Assembly: GCA_963575745.1 (NCBI GenBank)
Contig: CAUYUJ010000336.1
Coordinates: 312,001 to 376,000 of the forward strand
From: Prorocentrum cordatum
Taxonomy: Eukaryota > Sar > Dinophyceae > Prorocentrales > Prorocentraceae
Direction of reading: 5' to 3'
Length of the DNA: 64,000 nucleotides
The stretch's first letter is position 1. Every line of letters starts with the position of its first letter. The position numbers were made by a program, and so were the translations under genes. This document shows, in pieces, positions 42,035 through 49,839 of the stretch. The notes under the pieces were generated by a model, which was not told the origin of the DNA, searched no databases, and was given only the letters and a program-made list of their open reading frames with translations.

Positions 42035-44323
42035 TTGGCACGCCCCTGGGTTCTCGACAGTGGATCTGCACATCATGTTCAGGGCAAAAACGAGCTGACG
42101 CAGACCGAATCGGATCGCATATCTGTTCGCGAGGAGCATCCTCTGGAAACCGCCAACGGCGACCGTACTGTCAACGAGCACTACGACATACGGCTTCCCG
42201 AGGTTGGCTTACACAGTTCAGCCCTCGCCTTGCCAGATTGCCCATCATTACGATCAGTTGGGAAATTGATTGAGGTTGATGGCTTTCGGCAGCTTTGGGA
42301 TCCAGAGCTGGGCTACTTGCTTCAGGATTCGGGGGGCCAATGGTATAATATTCCAGTCAACAACAGAGTTCCAGAATTACGACTCGACGACTTGGCGATG
42401 ATACCACCGCCACGACTATGCACTTCATCAGCACCCAGACGTCGTCAGCGCAAGCGTTCATCCGCCCGCTGCAACGACATATGCTGGTGTTGCAAAACTG
42501 CAGAGCAGTCACCACCTACAGATGAGCTGCGGCCCCACATAGGGACCTGTCCCAAGAGACCACATGTCGGCAAGGGAGGAGGAGCACGGACCGCCACGGT
42601 CGAAGAACCTCCCGACACATATAATGCCGAGTCCGACGTGGACACACCCACCGACTCGCTTACGTCTCAGATGCAGTGTTCTCCTCCCGCATGCGGGGGG
42701 CTTGCAGATACAGCTCAAGCAGATACCGACATCACGTCGACCTCCTTCAAGGATCTGCCGATGGAGACGCTCATCACAGTGCACCATGGTAGTGATCGTG
42801 TTCTTCCAAACAGACAAAAGAAACCGATTGATCCTATGCGCTACATGACCCACAGTCCGAAACGCCCAGACTGTGAGATTTGTTCTCGCACGATGGCGCA
42901 GGGCGCTCCGTGCCGAAGACAGCACAGACCACATCCACCGTCAGACCCCGCCGACGAGGACACAGCCTACGAGGCCTTTGTCCCGGAGAAGTTCGGGGAA
43001 GCTCTAACTGCCGACCATGTCGTTTTGGCCAAAGACGATGCCGCCGACAAGCGCGGCGACAAGTATGCACTTGTCGTCCTGGATAGATACACCGGCATCT
43101 TCATGGCATACCCAGCATTACACAAAGACGCAGCTATTACAAAGGCATCCTTCCAGCAGTTCATCGCCGCGAACGATGAGGTAAAGCACATCTACACAGA
43201 CAATTCTGGAGAGCTTCAGAAGGCATGCCGCCAACTGGGATGGAGACATGACGCTAGTACTCCTCATCGTCCACAAACGAATGGATTGATCGAGCGCATT
43301 ATCAAGATCGTCATCCTCGGTGCGAGAGCTGTGTTGCACATGTCTGGTCTGGGACACGAGTGGTGGAAAGAGGCCATGCAAGCCTTTTGCTGTGGACATA
43401 ACTTTGCGCATCCATCCACGGGCGTTGCTGCCCTCAGCGAGGAACACGCCGACAAGACGGCTCATGAAATACGTTTTGGAGAAAGTTTTCCCGGGCACTG
43501 CGTTCCCTTTGGTGCTCGGATATTTTGGAAATGCTTCAATCCCGAGATCAATAACGAGACTGCAAAGTTCAAAGAGAATGCTCGAGAAGGGTTGTTCATG
43601 GGTTACCATTTACACTCCGGTGGACGATGGTCTGGTGATTATCTCGTCTTGGACACGGCTACATACGCCAAGAACCCCGACGGTGAGCTGTGTCACGTAC
43701 ACAGAGTCAAGGATATCATCATCCCCGACGGCAAGTTCACCTACCCAGTGAAAGAGGGTACCCTGCGACATCACAACCCTGAGGCACACGACGAGGTCAA
43801 GGCATCCACTTCTCGCCCCTTGGGCGACAAACCTATGCCCGACCCTCCACTTGCTTATCCTAAAGAATGGGATGACCCGTCTATGATGACGATGGACGAC
43901 AACATCGTTGATACCCACCCATCAGCCTCTGAGGTTGCTGCACCAGCACCGGAGCCCGACTACCGGGAACAGCGTGGATATTGCGTCATCAGACACATAC
44001 GTACTCCACGCAGGAAATTGTTCATACCAACGGACGATGTTAGGAACATACCTGTACCTGTTGATCAGCTCGACGTGACACGAGACTTCGAGACGACCTC
44101 TACCTTCGACGGAGAAAGTGTCTTTCGCGATGTTTGGGGCGGTGTCGGCGCCAACGACCACCGGGAATTGAGTGGGCCTTGGACCGGACTGGCTCGATTC
44201 TATGAGCTCCCCAAAATGATGCTCGACGGCAAAATGGCGGTCCGCGGCCGCGAGACACGCGTCCAGACCACTACGCGCCCAGACCACATTCTGCCCGAGC
44301 ATTGGAAGACATTATCTCGATGA
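42035..44323 (+). CDS. pol: Pol: aspartic protease and integrase
   Basis: WVLDSGSAHHV at the start is the copia protease active site (Asp at 42056). His at 42851 with CEIC at 42872 forms the end of the integrase zinc domain. The catalytic triad is Asp 327 (LTADHVVL), Asp 389 (YTDNSGEL) and Glu 420 (NGLIERI), a D-61-D-30-E spacing slightly shorter than the usual D-35-E. Downstream, WWKEAMQAFCCGHNF and the block FMGYHLHSGGRWSGDYLVLD are typical of copia integrase C-termini. The frame ends with TGA (44321-44323) and continues in frame into the RT part. Confidence 0.9.
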   Translation: MARPWVLDSGSAHHVQGKNELTQTESDRISVREEHPLETANGDRTVNEHYDIRLPEVGLHSSALALPDCPSLRSVGKLIEVDGFRQLWDPELGYLLQDSGGQWYNIPVNNRVPELRLDDLAMIPPPRLCTSSAPRRRQRKRSSARCNDICWCCKTAEQSPPTDELRPHIGTCPKRPHVGKGGGARTATVEEPPDTYNAESDVDTPTDSLTSQMQCSPPACGGLADTAQADTDITSTSFKDLPMETLITVHHGSDRVLPNRQKKPIDPMRYMTHSPKRPDCEICSRTMAQGAPCRRQHRPHPPSDPADEDTAYEAFVPEKFGEALTADHVVLAKDDAADKRGDKYALVVLDRYTGIFMAYPALHKDAAITKASFQQFIAANDEVKHIYTDNSGELQKACRQLGWRHDASTPHRPQTNGLIERIIKIVILGARAVLHMSGLGHEWWKEAMQAFCCGHNFAHPSTGVAALSEEHADKTAHEIRFGESFPGHCVPFGARIFWKCFNPEINNETAKFKENAREGLFMGYHLHSGGRWSGDYLVLDTATYAKNPDGELCHVHRVKDIIIPDGKFTYPVKEGTLRHHNPEAHDEVKASTSRPLGDKPMPDPPLAYPKEWDDPSMMTMDDNIVDTHPSASEVAAPAPEPDYREQRGYCVIRHIRTPRRKLFIPTDDVRNIPVPVDQLDVTRDFETTSTFDGESVFRDVWGGVGANDHRELSGPWTGLARFYELPKMMLDGKMAVRGRETRVQTTTRPDHILPEHWKTLSR

Positions 44324-45655
44324 CAACAAAAGAAAGAGATCGAATACGCCGAAGATGTCAAACGAGCTCGTGAGATTCGTGACCGAGCCGCACTTCGAGC
44401 GCGGACCCGACAGGACAAACAGGCCAAAACATTCCGTACCACTACAGCTGGCGGACCCACATGGAATATCGTGGAACGACGGATTACGTACGATACCGAC
44501 AGCGGCGCTGTCATCCGTGACGAGGACGACAAGGGCGTGATCAACCAAGAAATTCTGTATGCCAAACTACCTGGTGGACCACGTGACATTACTACAGTAC
44601 TATACTACCGCCAACCCTCACCACAGCCTGCTGGAGCTGCACGTGCTCTGGTACTTGTCGACAGCGAGGGGATCGACTTCGGGGCCGTGAACCCGCTCGC
44701 ACGCAAGTTCCCCCCGTCGGTAGCAGTGCCCACTATGCCACGTGAGCCGACATACGCACCGGCACACAGAGACAATATTCCTGATTCACCGTGGGCACGC
44801 CCCGCCTTTGTTACCAGAAATTTGAGTAAGAAAGAAGTTGCTGCAGAACCACGCGCACAGGAGGCCCTGCGAAAAGAATACGAGCGACTTGAAAAGAAGC
44901 AAACGTGTATGTTGGAGACTGTTGCAGAAAAAGCTGATATTGAATCACAAGCGATTCGTGCTGGGACGAAGGTTCACTTCTTCAATATCCTGGAGCTCTC
45001 TTCAGTCAAACATGAGGAACTTGCTCCTGATTTACGTAAGTTCAAGGGCAGAGTGGTGGTTCAGGGCAATACCGGCAAAGACGAGACCGGATTGGCCGCC
45101 ATATTCGCCGACGCCGCATCCAGTGCTTCGCATATCGAGGCTTCCAAACTTTGCGATGCTACCGCACTATTGCCACAATATGCGGGCGAACAAAGTGATG
45201 CACCTGGAGCAAACACGCAGGCATTGTTATACGGCGACGGACGAATCGACCCAGTCGATATTTGGATTACCATACCCAAGTGGCCCCAACCTGCATCTTG
45301 GTCTAAATACAAGAATCCCGTGTGCCGATTACGATTGGCACGATGCGGACATCCTCTCGCAGGTGTTTTTTGGGAACGAAAGTGTCGCACATGCCTGGAA
45401 AGTGTTGGATTTGAGCCTATTCCAGGCTGGGAATGCGTGTGGAGACACAACAAACTGGGACTGATACTTCCAGTATATGTGGACGACTTCAGATTAGCAG
45501 GCCCAGCCATCAATCTACAAGCCGGCTGGGATTATATCCGCAAAAGCGGCTTTGATTTGGACCCGCCTACTCCATACTCTCAATACCTTGGCCGTGGACA
45601 ACAGGCATGCGACGTACCGCAGAACATCTTTGACAAAAGAATGTCTACCATTTGA
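44324..45655 (+). CDS. pol: Pol: reverse transcriptase
   Basis: It is in frame with the integrase part across one TGA (the open frame with a start codon begins at 44471). A charged linker (about 44340-44460) precedes RT text: EAL..EY.RL at the palm entry, LRKFKGRVVVQGNTGKDETG (compare KARLVVKG in copia), a NTQALLYG block where AY.QG(P/A) is usual, CRLRLARCGHPLAGVFWERK (compare L.KALYGLKQ) and the catalytic YVDD at 45476-45487. The active site is intact. TGA at 45653-45655 ends the frame; coding resumes in the same frame. Confidence 0.85.
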   Translation, partial: QQKKEIEYAEDVKRAREIRDRAALRARTRQDKQAKTFRTTTAGGPTWNIVERRITYDTDSGAVIRDEDDKGVINQEILYAKLPGGPRDITTVLYYRQPSPQPAGAARALVLVDSEGIDFGAVNPLARKFPPSVAVPTMPREPTYAPAHRDNIPDSPWARPAFVTRNLSKKEVAAEPRAQEALRKEYERLEKKQTCMLETVAEKADIESQAIRAGTKVHFFNILELSSVKHEELAPDLRKFKGRVVVQGNTGKDETGLAAIFADAASSASHIEASKLCDATALLPQYAGEQSDAPGANTQALLYGDGRIDPVDIWITIPKWPQPASWSKYKNPVCRLRLARCGHPLAGVFWERKCRTCLESVGFEPIPGWECVWRHNKLGLILPVYVDDFRLAGPAINLQAGWDYIRKSGFDLDPPTPYSQYLGRGQQACDVPQNIFDKRMSTI

Positions 45656-46435
45656 CCTATGTTGCCTGCACGCAGTAATAAAGATTACCATACAGCTAAA
45701 CAAGTTCGTGGAATACGACATGACATGCTTGGTTTTACTGATCAGTGTACTGAGCGGTACCTGGAATGCGCTTCCAAGCGTACCCAGGGGGAAGGGTCAC
45801 GTCGTAAACGGTCCGGCTCACCGAGGGCTTCGCGACCCAAATCGCCTAGCTCCTCCGGGTCGGTCGCGAGACCCACAAGCGTGCTCAACGCGCGACCACG
45901 ATCGTCCAGCCCAGCTAGATCGGTCGACAAACATTCCACTACGACAGATTCAACAACAGTCACATACGATGACCTTCCCGACGCCGAGACTCCTGGCATC
46001 GAGGACACCTCCTTCGCCGAGTCCGACTACTCCGACGAGGGTATCTTCGGCCAGGACGCGGCGAGTGTATTGATGAAGATTCTCTACCTGGCACGGTGCT
46101 GTCGTTTCGATCTTTTACATCCAGTATGTATGCTAGCCAGAGAGATTACCACATTGAATACCACGTGTGATAAACGCCTACATCGGTTGATATGCTACAT
46201 CAAAACGACGCGTACTCATTGTTTACATGGATGGATAGGCGATTCCTCAGACAAGCTCGCCATCATGCTCTTCACTGACGCCTCGTTCGCCGATTGCATT
46301 ACCTCCTCCAAGTCCCTTCACCGGCATCTTCGCCGCGCTTGTTGGACCCAACACGTTCTTCCCGGTCAATGCCGTGTGCAAGAAACAAACGGTCGTATCG
46401 CACTCATCCACAGAGTCCGAGATCGTTGCTCTTGA
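45656..46435 (+). CDS. pol: Pol: RT connection and start of RNase H
   Basis: It is in frame with RT after TGA. It contains a Ser/Arg/Pro-rich spacer (about 45775-45960) and then SVLMKILYLARCCRFDLLHP and ITTLNTTCDKRLHRLICYIK, the usual connection region (in other copia elements ...LLY...TRPDI). LFTDASFAD (46268-46294) holds the first catalytic Asp of RNase H. Correct coding leaves this frame near 46313-46317; the remaining 40 codons are out of frame. Confidence 0.75.
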   Translation, partial: PMLPARSNKDYHTAKQVRGIRHDMLGFTDQCTERYLECASKRTQGEGSRRKRSGSPRASRPKSPSSSGSVARPTSVLNARPRSSSPARSVDKHSTTTDSTTVTYDDLPDAETPGIEDTSFAESDYSDEGIFGQDAASVLMKILYLARCCRFDLLHPVCMLAREITTLNTTCDKRLHRLICYIKTTRTHCLHGWIGDSSDKLAIMLFTDASFADCITSSKSLHRHLRRACWTQHVLPGQCRVQETNGRIALIHRVRDRCS

Positions 46436-46916
46436 CTCAGCAGTACGACTGGAAGGGCTACCACTACTCTCATTCTGGGAGGCCGTGGTGGAGGTTGCCA
46501 GCACTTGCAAGGAGAAGAATACTTGCCCGGGCTGCCTGGGACGCGCCGCCACGGCGACATGTCCGACATTGGCCGCCAAAAAGAAGAGGCGCAAGCCATC
46601 GCCTCGCAAGGCGCCCCCCACGCGGGGATCTTCCCCTAGCCGTAGGCAGCTACCGCTGAAGATGGAGCCACTTACGCCTCCAAAGAGGCGCACGATATCC
46701 CATGAGGGTACTGTGTTACACGTGGATCCAGAGCCTGCTCAGGAGAGCAGCTCTCCCAAAGTACATCTCATCGTCCGCGAGGATAACCAGGCCGTGATCA
46801 AGATTGTCCAAAAGGGACGTACACCAGCACTTCGTAATCTTCATGGTACTCATCGTATAAGCTTGGATTGGATATGCGAGACATGCCACTTCGAACATAT
46901 GAGCTCATGTATGTAG
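46317..46916 (+). CDS. pol: Pol: RNase H core with basic insertion
   Basis: The frame from 46317 gives FTGIFAALVGPNTFFPV, KKQTVVSHSSTESEIVALDS (catalytic Glu in STESE), REDNQAVIKIVQKG (catalytic Asp) and PALRNLHGTHRISLDWICE, all standard copia RNase H blocks. Between SFWEAV and EDNQA lies an unusually long Cys/Lys/Arg/Pro-rich insertion of about 85 residues (46500-46765: NTCPGC, then KKKRRKPSPRKAPPTRG). The frame ends just after the HRISLDWICE block; the C-terminal tail is in another frame. Confidence 0.8.
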   Translation, partial: FTGIFAALVGPNTFFPVNAVCKKQTVVSHSSTESEIVALDSAVRLEGLPLLSFWEAVVEVASTCKEKNTCPGCLGRAATATCPTLAAKKKRRKPSPRKAPPTRGSSPSRRQLPLKMEPLTPPKRRTISHEGTVLHVDPEPAQESSSPKVHLIVREDNQAVIKIVQKGRTPALRNLHGTHRISLDWICETCHFEHMSSCM

Positions 46917-47110
46917 GTACAAAAGAGCAGATCGCAGATATGATGACCAAACATTTTGAGCCAAAGAAAGCAGACCTCTGGAGGGACATCTTGGAGCACT
47001 CACTCATCTTTCCTGTTACTCCGGTACAATGTGCTCCAAAGAACCCATGGAGACCACTACGAGGGCCTCGGAGGCCCGATGGTTTACCTCATGTTGCAGA
47101 ACCTCCATAA
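46868..47110 (+). CDS. pol: Pol: RNase H C-terminal tail
   Basis: From about 46900 this frame reads ELMYVGTKEQIADMMTKHFE, the strongly conserved end of copia RNase H (V.T..Q.AD..TK.L), then DLWRDILEHSLIFPV. The shift from the core frame is near 46893-46905. The last 20 or so codons have no family signal. In most copia elements the 3' LTR would follow within a few hundred bases; here it is 8.8 kb away. Confidence 0.8.
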   Translation: MDMRDMPLRTYELMYVGTKEQIADMMTKHFEPKKADLWRDILEHSLIFPVTPVQCAPKNPWRPLRGPRRPDGLPHVAEPP

Positions 47111-47188
47111 CTGGATGGATGTCCGGAAGTATGCAAAATATTACTTACAGAGAAAGAGAAGTGGGGCGAGGTAGGATCAGAATGCGGA

Positions 47189-47830
47189 ATGATGTGTGTT
47201 GGACAAGCCAATCACGAGGGCATATGTGCATGCATGTACCATATCGGTGTCCCTGCTGCAGCTACCGATTTGCGCACACCTCGATCGAGGGCACGTTCAC
47301 CGCACGGTAGACAACCCCGCCATCCTCCCTCACCACCGCACGACACAGAGAGGTCTAGGACACTTATTGCACGTTCGTGCCGCAGCTGTTTTACGACTCG
47401 AGCGACAAAGCTTACCAGCATCCTGCTCGCCGTGTGCGAGACGCAATCAAGTGATATCGGTTATAATCCCGATCCCCCCATCCCCGAGATGGATCAGGCA
47501 CCGCCGCTCCACCTCGACGGCTGGGCCATCGCCTACGACGCCGAGCACGACCCGAACGCCAAGGGCGACGACCGCGTGGGCTTCACGTACCGCGCTCAAG
47601 CAGGTCGCCCTCGCGATCCCGAGGGTGGCTTTGCATGCGTACATCATCAGCGCTTTGATCGTAGTGCCGAGTATGATCTACGTGTTCCCGACGAATCCAC
47701 TCTGTCGAAGTTGCCCGCTCCGCGTCCGCCGACGCGACGAGTTGGATCGGCAAAGTTGATGGAGGAGCCGGCGGCAACGCCAACTACGAAAACAGTACGA
47801 CCACGGCTACGCCATGGATGTCACTCATGA
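47189..47830 (+). CDS. post-pol accessory ORF 1 (unknown)
   Basis: A 213-codon frame starting about 80 bp after pol. After a Ser/Pro/Arg-rich part, the segment from about 47487 (MDQAPPLHLDGWAIAYDAEH) reads as folded protein. From about 47590 a neighbouring frame instead gives a hydrophobic run (ALAIPRVALHAYIISALIVV) that would make a membrane segment, so which frame is right there is unclear. No family recognised. Confidence 0.35.
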   Translation: MMCVGQANHEGICACMYHIGVPAAATDLRTPRSRARSPHGRQPRHPPSPPHDTERSRTLIARSCRSCFTTRATKLTSILLAVCETQSSDIGYNPDPPIPEMDQAPPLHLDGWAIAYDAEHDPNAKGDDRVGFTYRAQAGRPRDPEGGFACVHHQRFDRSAEYDLRVPDESTLSKLPAPRPPTRRVGSAKLMEEPAATPTTKTVRPRLRHGCHS

Positions 47831-48417
47831 GAGCCATGTGCATGATCTCCAGCCTCTTCACACTTAATTCTTCTGTACAAGAAAGGGTTCGTGGCTTCCA
47901 TGATCACTTGCATGCCGTGATTCCAAACTCACACCGCAAGTGCCCACCGATGGAGCTCACGACAGTGGTATTAAAGGCAGAGTGGATGATGATGCATCAT
48001 GATTGGTCCAACGTTGGCAGTGCATTTCTTGGGCAATACGCCGAGGACAGCGTTCAGGACACGAACTACTTCTATAGAGATGGGCTTTGTGCGCCTCACG
48101 ATGTATACAATAATGCATTGACAACTCCCAGTTACGCTCCTAAACTTGATCGCGCTGCCGTAGAATTACCCGCACGTCCACCTGGCATGGCCAGGGCACC
48201 AGATACTGCGGGACACCTCGGCCACGTTGTCGAGGATAACCTTGTCACCGAAAATGAGGGCGTTCTCCGATCTCACCCAGACAGGCATATTCCGCCGCAA
48301 GCTCAGCACGCGGTTGACTGCACGCGGAGGCTTTGGGGGCATCGGGTCCAACCCCCAGACGGTGGCAACGCCATCCGATCACCCAGACGGCTGGAAAACC
48401 TCCCCAGACGACGTTGA
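47818..48417 (+). CDS. post-pol accessory ORF 2 (unknown, frameshifted)
   Basis: Convincing text runs from about 47860 to 48250 (LTTVVLKAEWMMMHHDWSNV, GSAFLGQYAEDSVQDTNYFY). After that the coding pattern moves to the overlapping frame 48227-48580. No domain recognised. Codon use resembles pol. Confidence 0.4.
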   Translation: MSLMRAMCMISSLFTLNSSVQERVRGFHDHLHAVIPNSHRKCPPMELTTVVLKAEWMMMHHDWSNVGSAFLGQYAEDSVQDTNYFYRDGLCAPHDVYNNALTTPSYAPKLDRAAVELPARPPGMARAPDTAGHLGHVVEDNLVTENEGVLRSHPDRHIPPQAQHAVDCTRRLWGHRVQPPDGGNAIRSPRRLENLPRRR

Positions 48418-48580
48418 TCATTGGCAACCATACGAGGAGGGAGCTGTGCTGCCCAGCGAAATGCCTACCATGGAGGACCCTGGTCTTAGTACTCCTGGTA
48501 ACGATATTGATCCGCTAGAGCTTGCACAAGCAAAATACAGTGCGTTTTGTGGTGGTCGCTTGGTTTCTACCCTTCTTTGA
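48227..48580 (+). CDS. post-pol accessory ORF 3 (unknown)
   Basis: It continues ORF 2 one frame over, from about 48250. It has an acidic, Pro-rich linker (HPDGWKTSPDDVDHWQPYEE) and then LELAQAKYSAFCGG. It ends with TGA at 48578-48580, after which coding goes on in the same frame. Confidence 0.4.
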   Translation: MSRITLSPKMRAFSDLTQTGIFRRKLSTRLTARGGFGGIGSNPQTVATPSDHPDGWKTSPDDVDHWQPYEEGAVLPSEMPTMEDPGLSTPGNDIDPLELAQAKYSAFCGGRLVSTLL

Positions 48581-49177
48581 GACAACGGGTGGCATTCACT
48601 CATACAGGAGGACCTGAGACTTCTTCTACATCATGCGTTTGGCCCGTCAGGACACGCATACAAATGGACAAATCTGAACACGGACTCAACATGGATCATG
48701 CACCCCAAGAAGGGTTCCAATACCGCCAAGCACAAGAAGTATCCCACCCAAGGCATCGACGTGCTCAACAGCCCACAAACGCGAGACGCTCTTGCTAAAG
48801 CATCAAACGTTGGTACCGTACCTTTGTTTACGCCGTGTCTCAATCGTGCAGAATACATCGGTGGCGCCACCCTCGAGCACTTGTCGACCGTCATCCGCGA
48901 TGACATCATGATGTGGGCATTCTCCTTTGGCAGTTACAAAGAATGGTTCAAACAGAACGACACGGCGATCGGCCAGGACTGCATTCCATTGCCAGAGGCT
49001 GGTGGCGACACCCGCTGTGATATGGCACAGCTCCGTGAACAGCGTACGCAGACAGGAGAACCGTATCACAGCTACCCTTGCAAACCAGTTCGAGTCGACA
49101 CCCGAGCAGCGCAACATGATCCTCCTGATCCGCAAGGCCAGGGGTTTGTGGCTGATGAACGACAACGCTTCTATTAA
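48581..49177 (+). CDS. post-pol accessory ORF 4 (unknown)
   Basis: It is in frame with ORF 3 after the TGA; an ATG occurs at 48698 (also ATG 48664 in frame). Text such as LRLLLHHAFGPSGHAYKWTN, SPQTRDALAKASNVGTVPLF and DDIMMWAFSFGSYKEWFKQN is clearly protein-like. Beyond about 49050 coding shifts to the overlapping frame. No family recognised. Confidence 0.45.
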   Translation, partial: DNGWHSLIQEDLRLLLHHAFGPSGHAYKWTNLNTDSTWIMHPKKGSNTAKHKKYPTQGIDVLNSPQTRDALAKASNVGTVPLFTPCLNRAEYIGGATLEHLSTVIRDDIMMWAFSFGSYKEWFKQNDTAIGQDCIPLPEAGGDTRCDMAQLREQRTQTGEPYHSYPCKPVRVDTRAAQHDPPDPQGQGFVADERQRFY

Positions 49178-49346
49178 GGAGTGGCGTAACTTGAATGAGG
49201 TTATATGGGACTACTGGGCTAAATATTTTCCTGCATTTGTGAAACAGAGGCACAACTGCAGAGGCCTCAACGCCATGGTGGTCTGGAGTGCAAACGATAT
49301 TGCATGTGCAAACCACTGTCAAACTACGTTGGGCACGTCGCCATGA
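48927..49346 (+). CDS. post-pol accessory ORF 5 (unknown)
   Basis: The credible part is about 49050-49300: TPEQRNMILLIRKARGLWLM and LNEVIWDYWAKYFPAFVKQR, a Trp-rich helical region. It continues ORF 4 across a frameshift and is itself continued by the next frame from about 49310. Confidence 0.45.
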   Translation: MAVTKNGSNRTTRRSARTAFHCQRLVATPAVIWHSSVNSVRRQENRITATLANQFESTPEQRNMILLIRKARGLWLMNDNASIKEWRNLNEVIWDYWAKYFPAFVKQRHNCRGLNAMVVWSANDIACANHCQTTLGTSP

Positions 49347-49824
49347 GGATCGTGCCCATACTTCCGTGCGCGAGCTCATGAAGATGGAGTGCGAGGGTGG
49401 CGTCCCGACGCTTATGCCAGTACACGTACAAGTGGAACGATCACGCTTTGTTGACGTGATGCAGTACTTTCGTTGCCCCACGGTCATGGGGCCAGGCAAA
49501 GCGACACAATGGGGTGTACACCCGACCTTCGACTACCACACGGGCAATCTGATCAAGACGATGCAATCACGTGGTATTACCGTCCTTCCATCAGACCACT
49601 GGGTCGACGCTTACGACAGGATTCGACGCATAATAATCACAATCAATCTGGCGATGTTTGCGACTCAATTCTGTGATGCTGTATGTTATCGCAACTTCTG
49701 CGCGTTGATCCAGTCGTTACCATCTCAGCCTTATCCATTCAGACCTCCTGTTCTGACTCCAGTCACGGACGCACAGGCCTATACACAGGCCAAAGAGATT
49801 ATGGAGGCCCTTCAATTGCGATAA
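49288..49824 (+). CDS. post-pol accessory ORF 6 (unknown)
   Basis: A 178-codon frame with steady protein-like text (FVDVMQYFRCPTVMGPGKAT, GITVLPSDHWVDAYDRIRRI, CYRNFCALIQSLPSQPYPFR). It ends at TAA 49822-49824. The next ORF starts 15 nt later in the same frame, so this stop may be either genuine or a mutation. No family recognised. Confidence 0.45.
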   Translation: MQTILHVQTTVKLRWARRHEDRAHTSVRELMKMECEGGVPTLMPVHVQVERSRFVDVMQYFRCPTVMGPGKATQWGVHPTFDYHTGNLIKTMQSRGITVLPSDHWVDAYDRIRRIIITINLAMFATQFCDAVCYRNFCALIQSLPSQPYPFRPPVLTPVTDAQAYTQAKEIMEALQLR

Positions 49825-49839
49825 AGGATAACCACTGAG

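Noticed and set aside
43118-44589. Minus-strand frames of 100-160 codons opposite integrase and RT
   Set aside because: Shadows of the conserved plus-strand pol frame; no independent motif.
47196-47759. Frame with a hydrophobic run (ALHAYIISALIVV) as a separate membrane protein
   Set aside because: Overlaps accessory ORF 1 and lacks support outside the run; kept only as a note in that entry.
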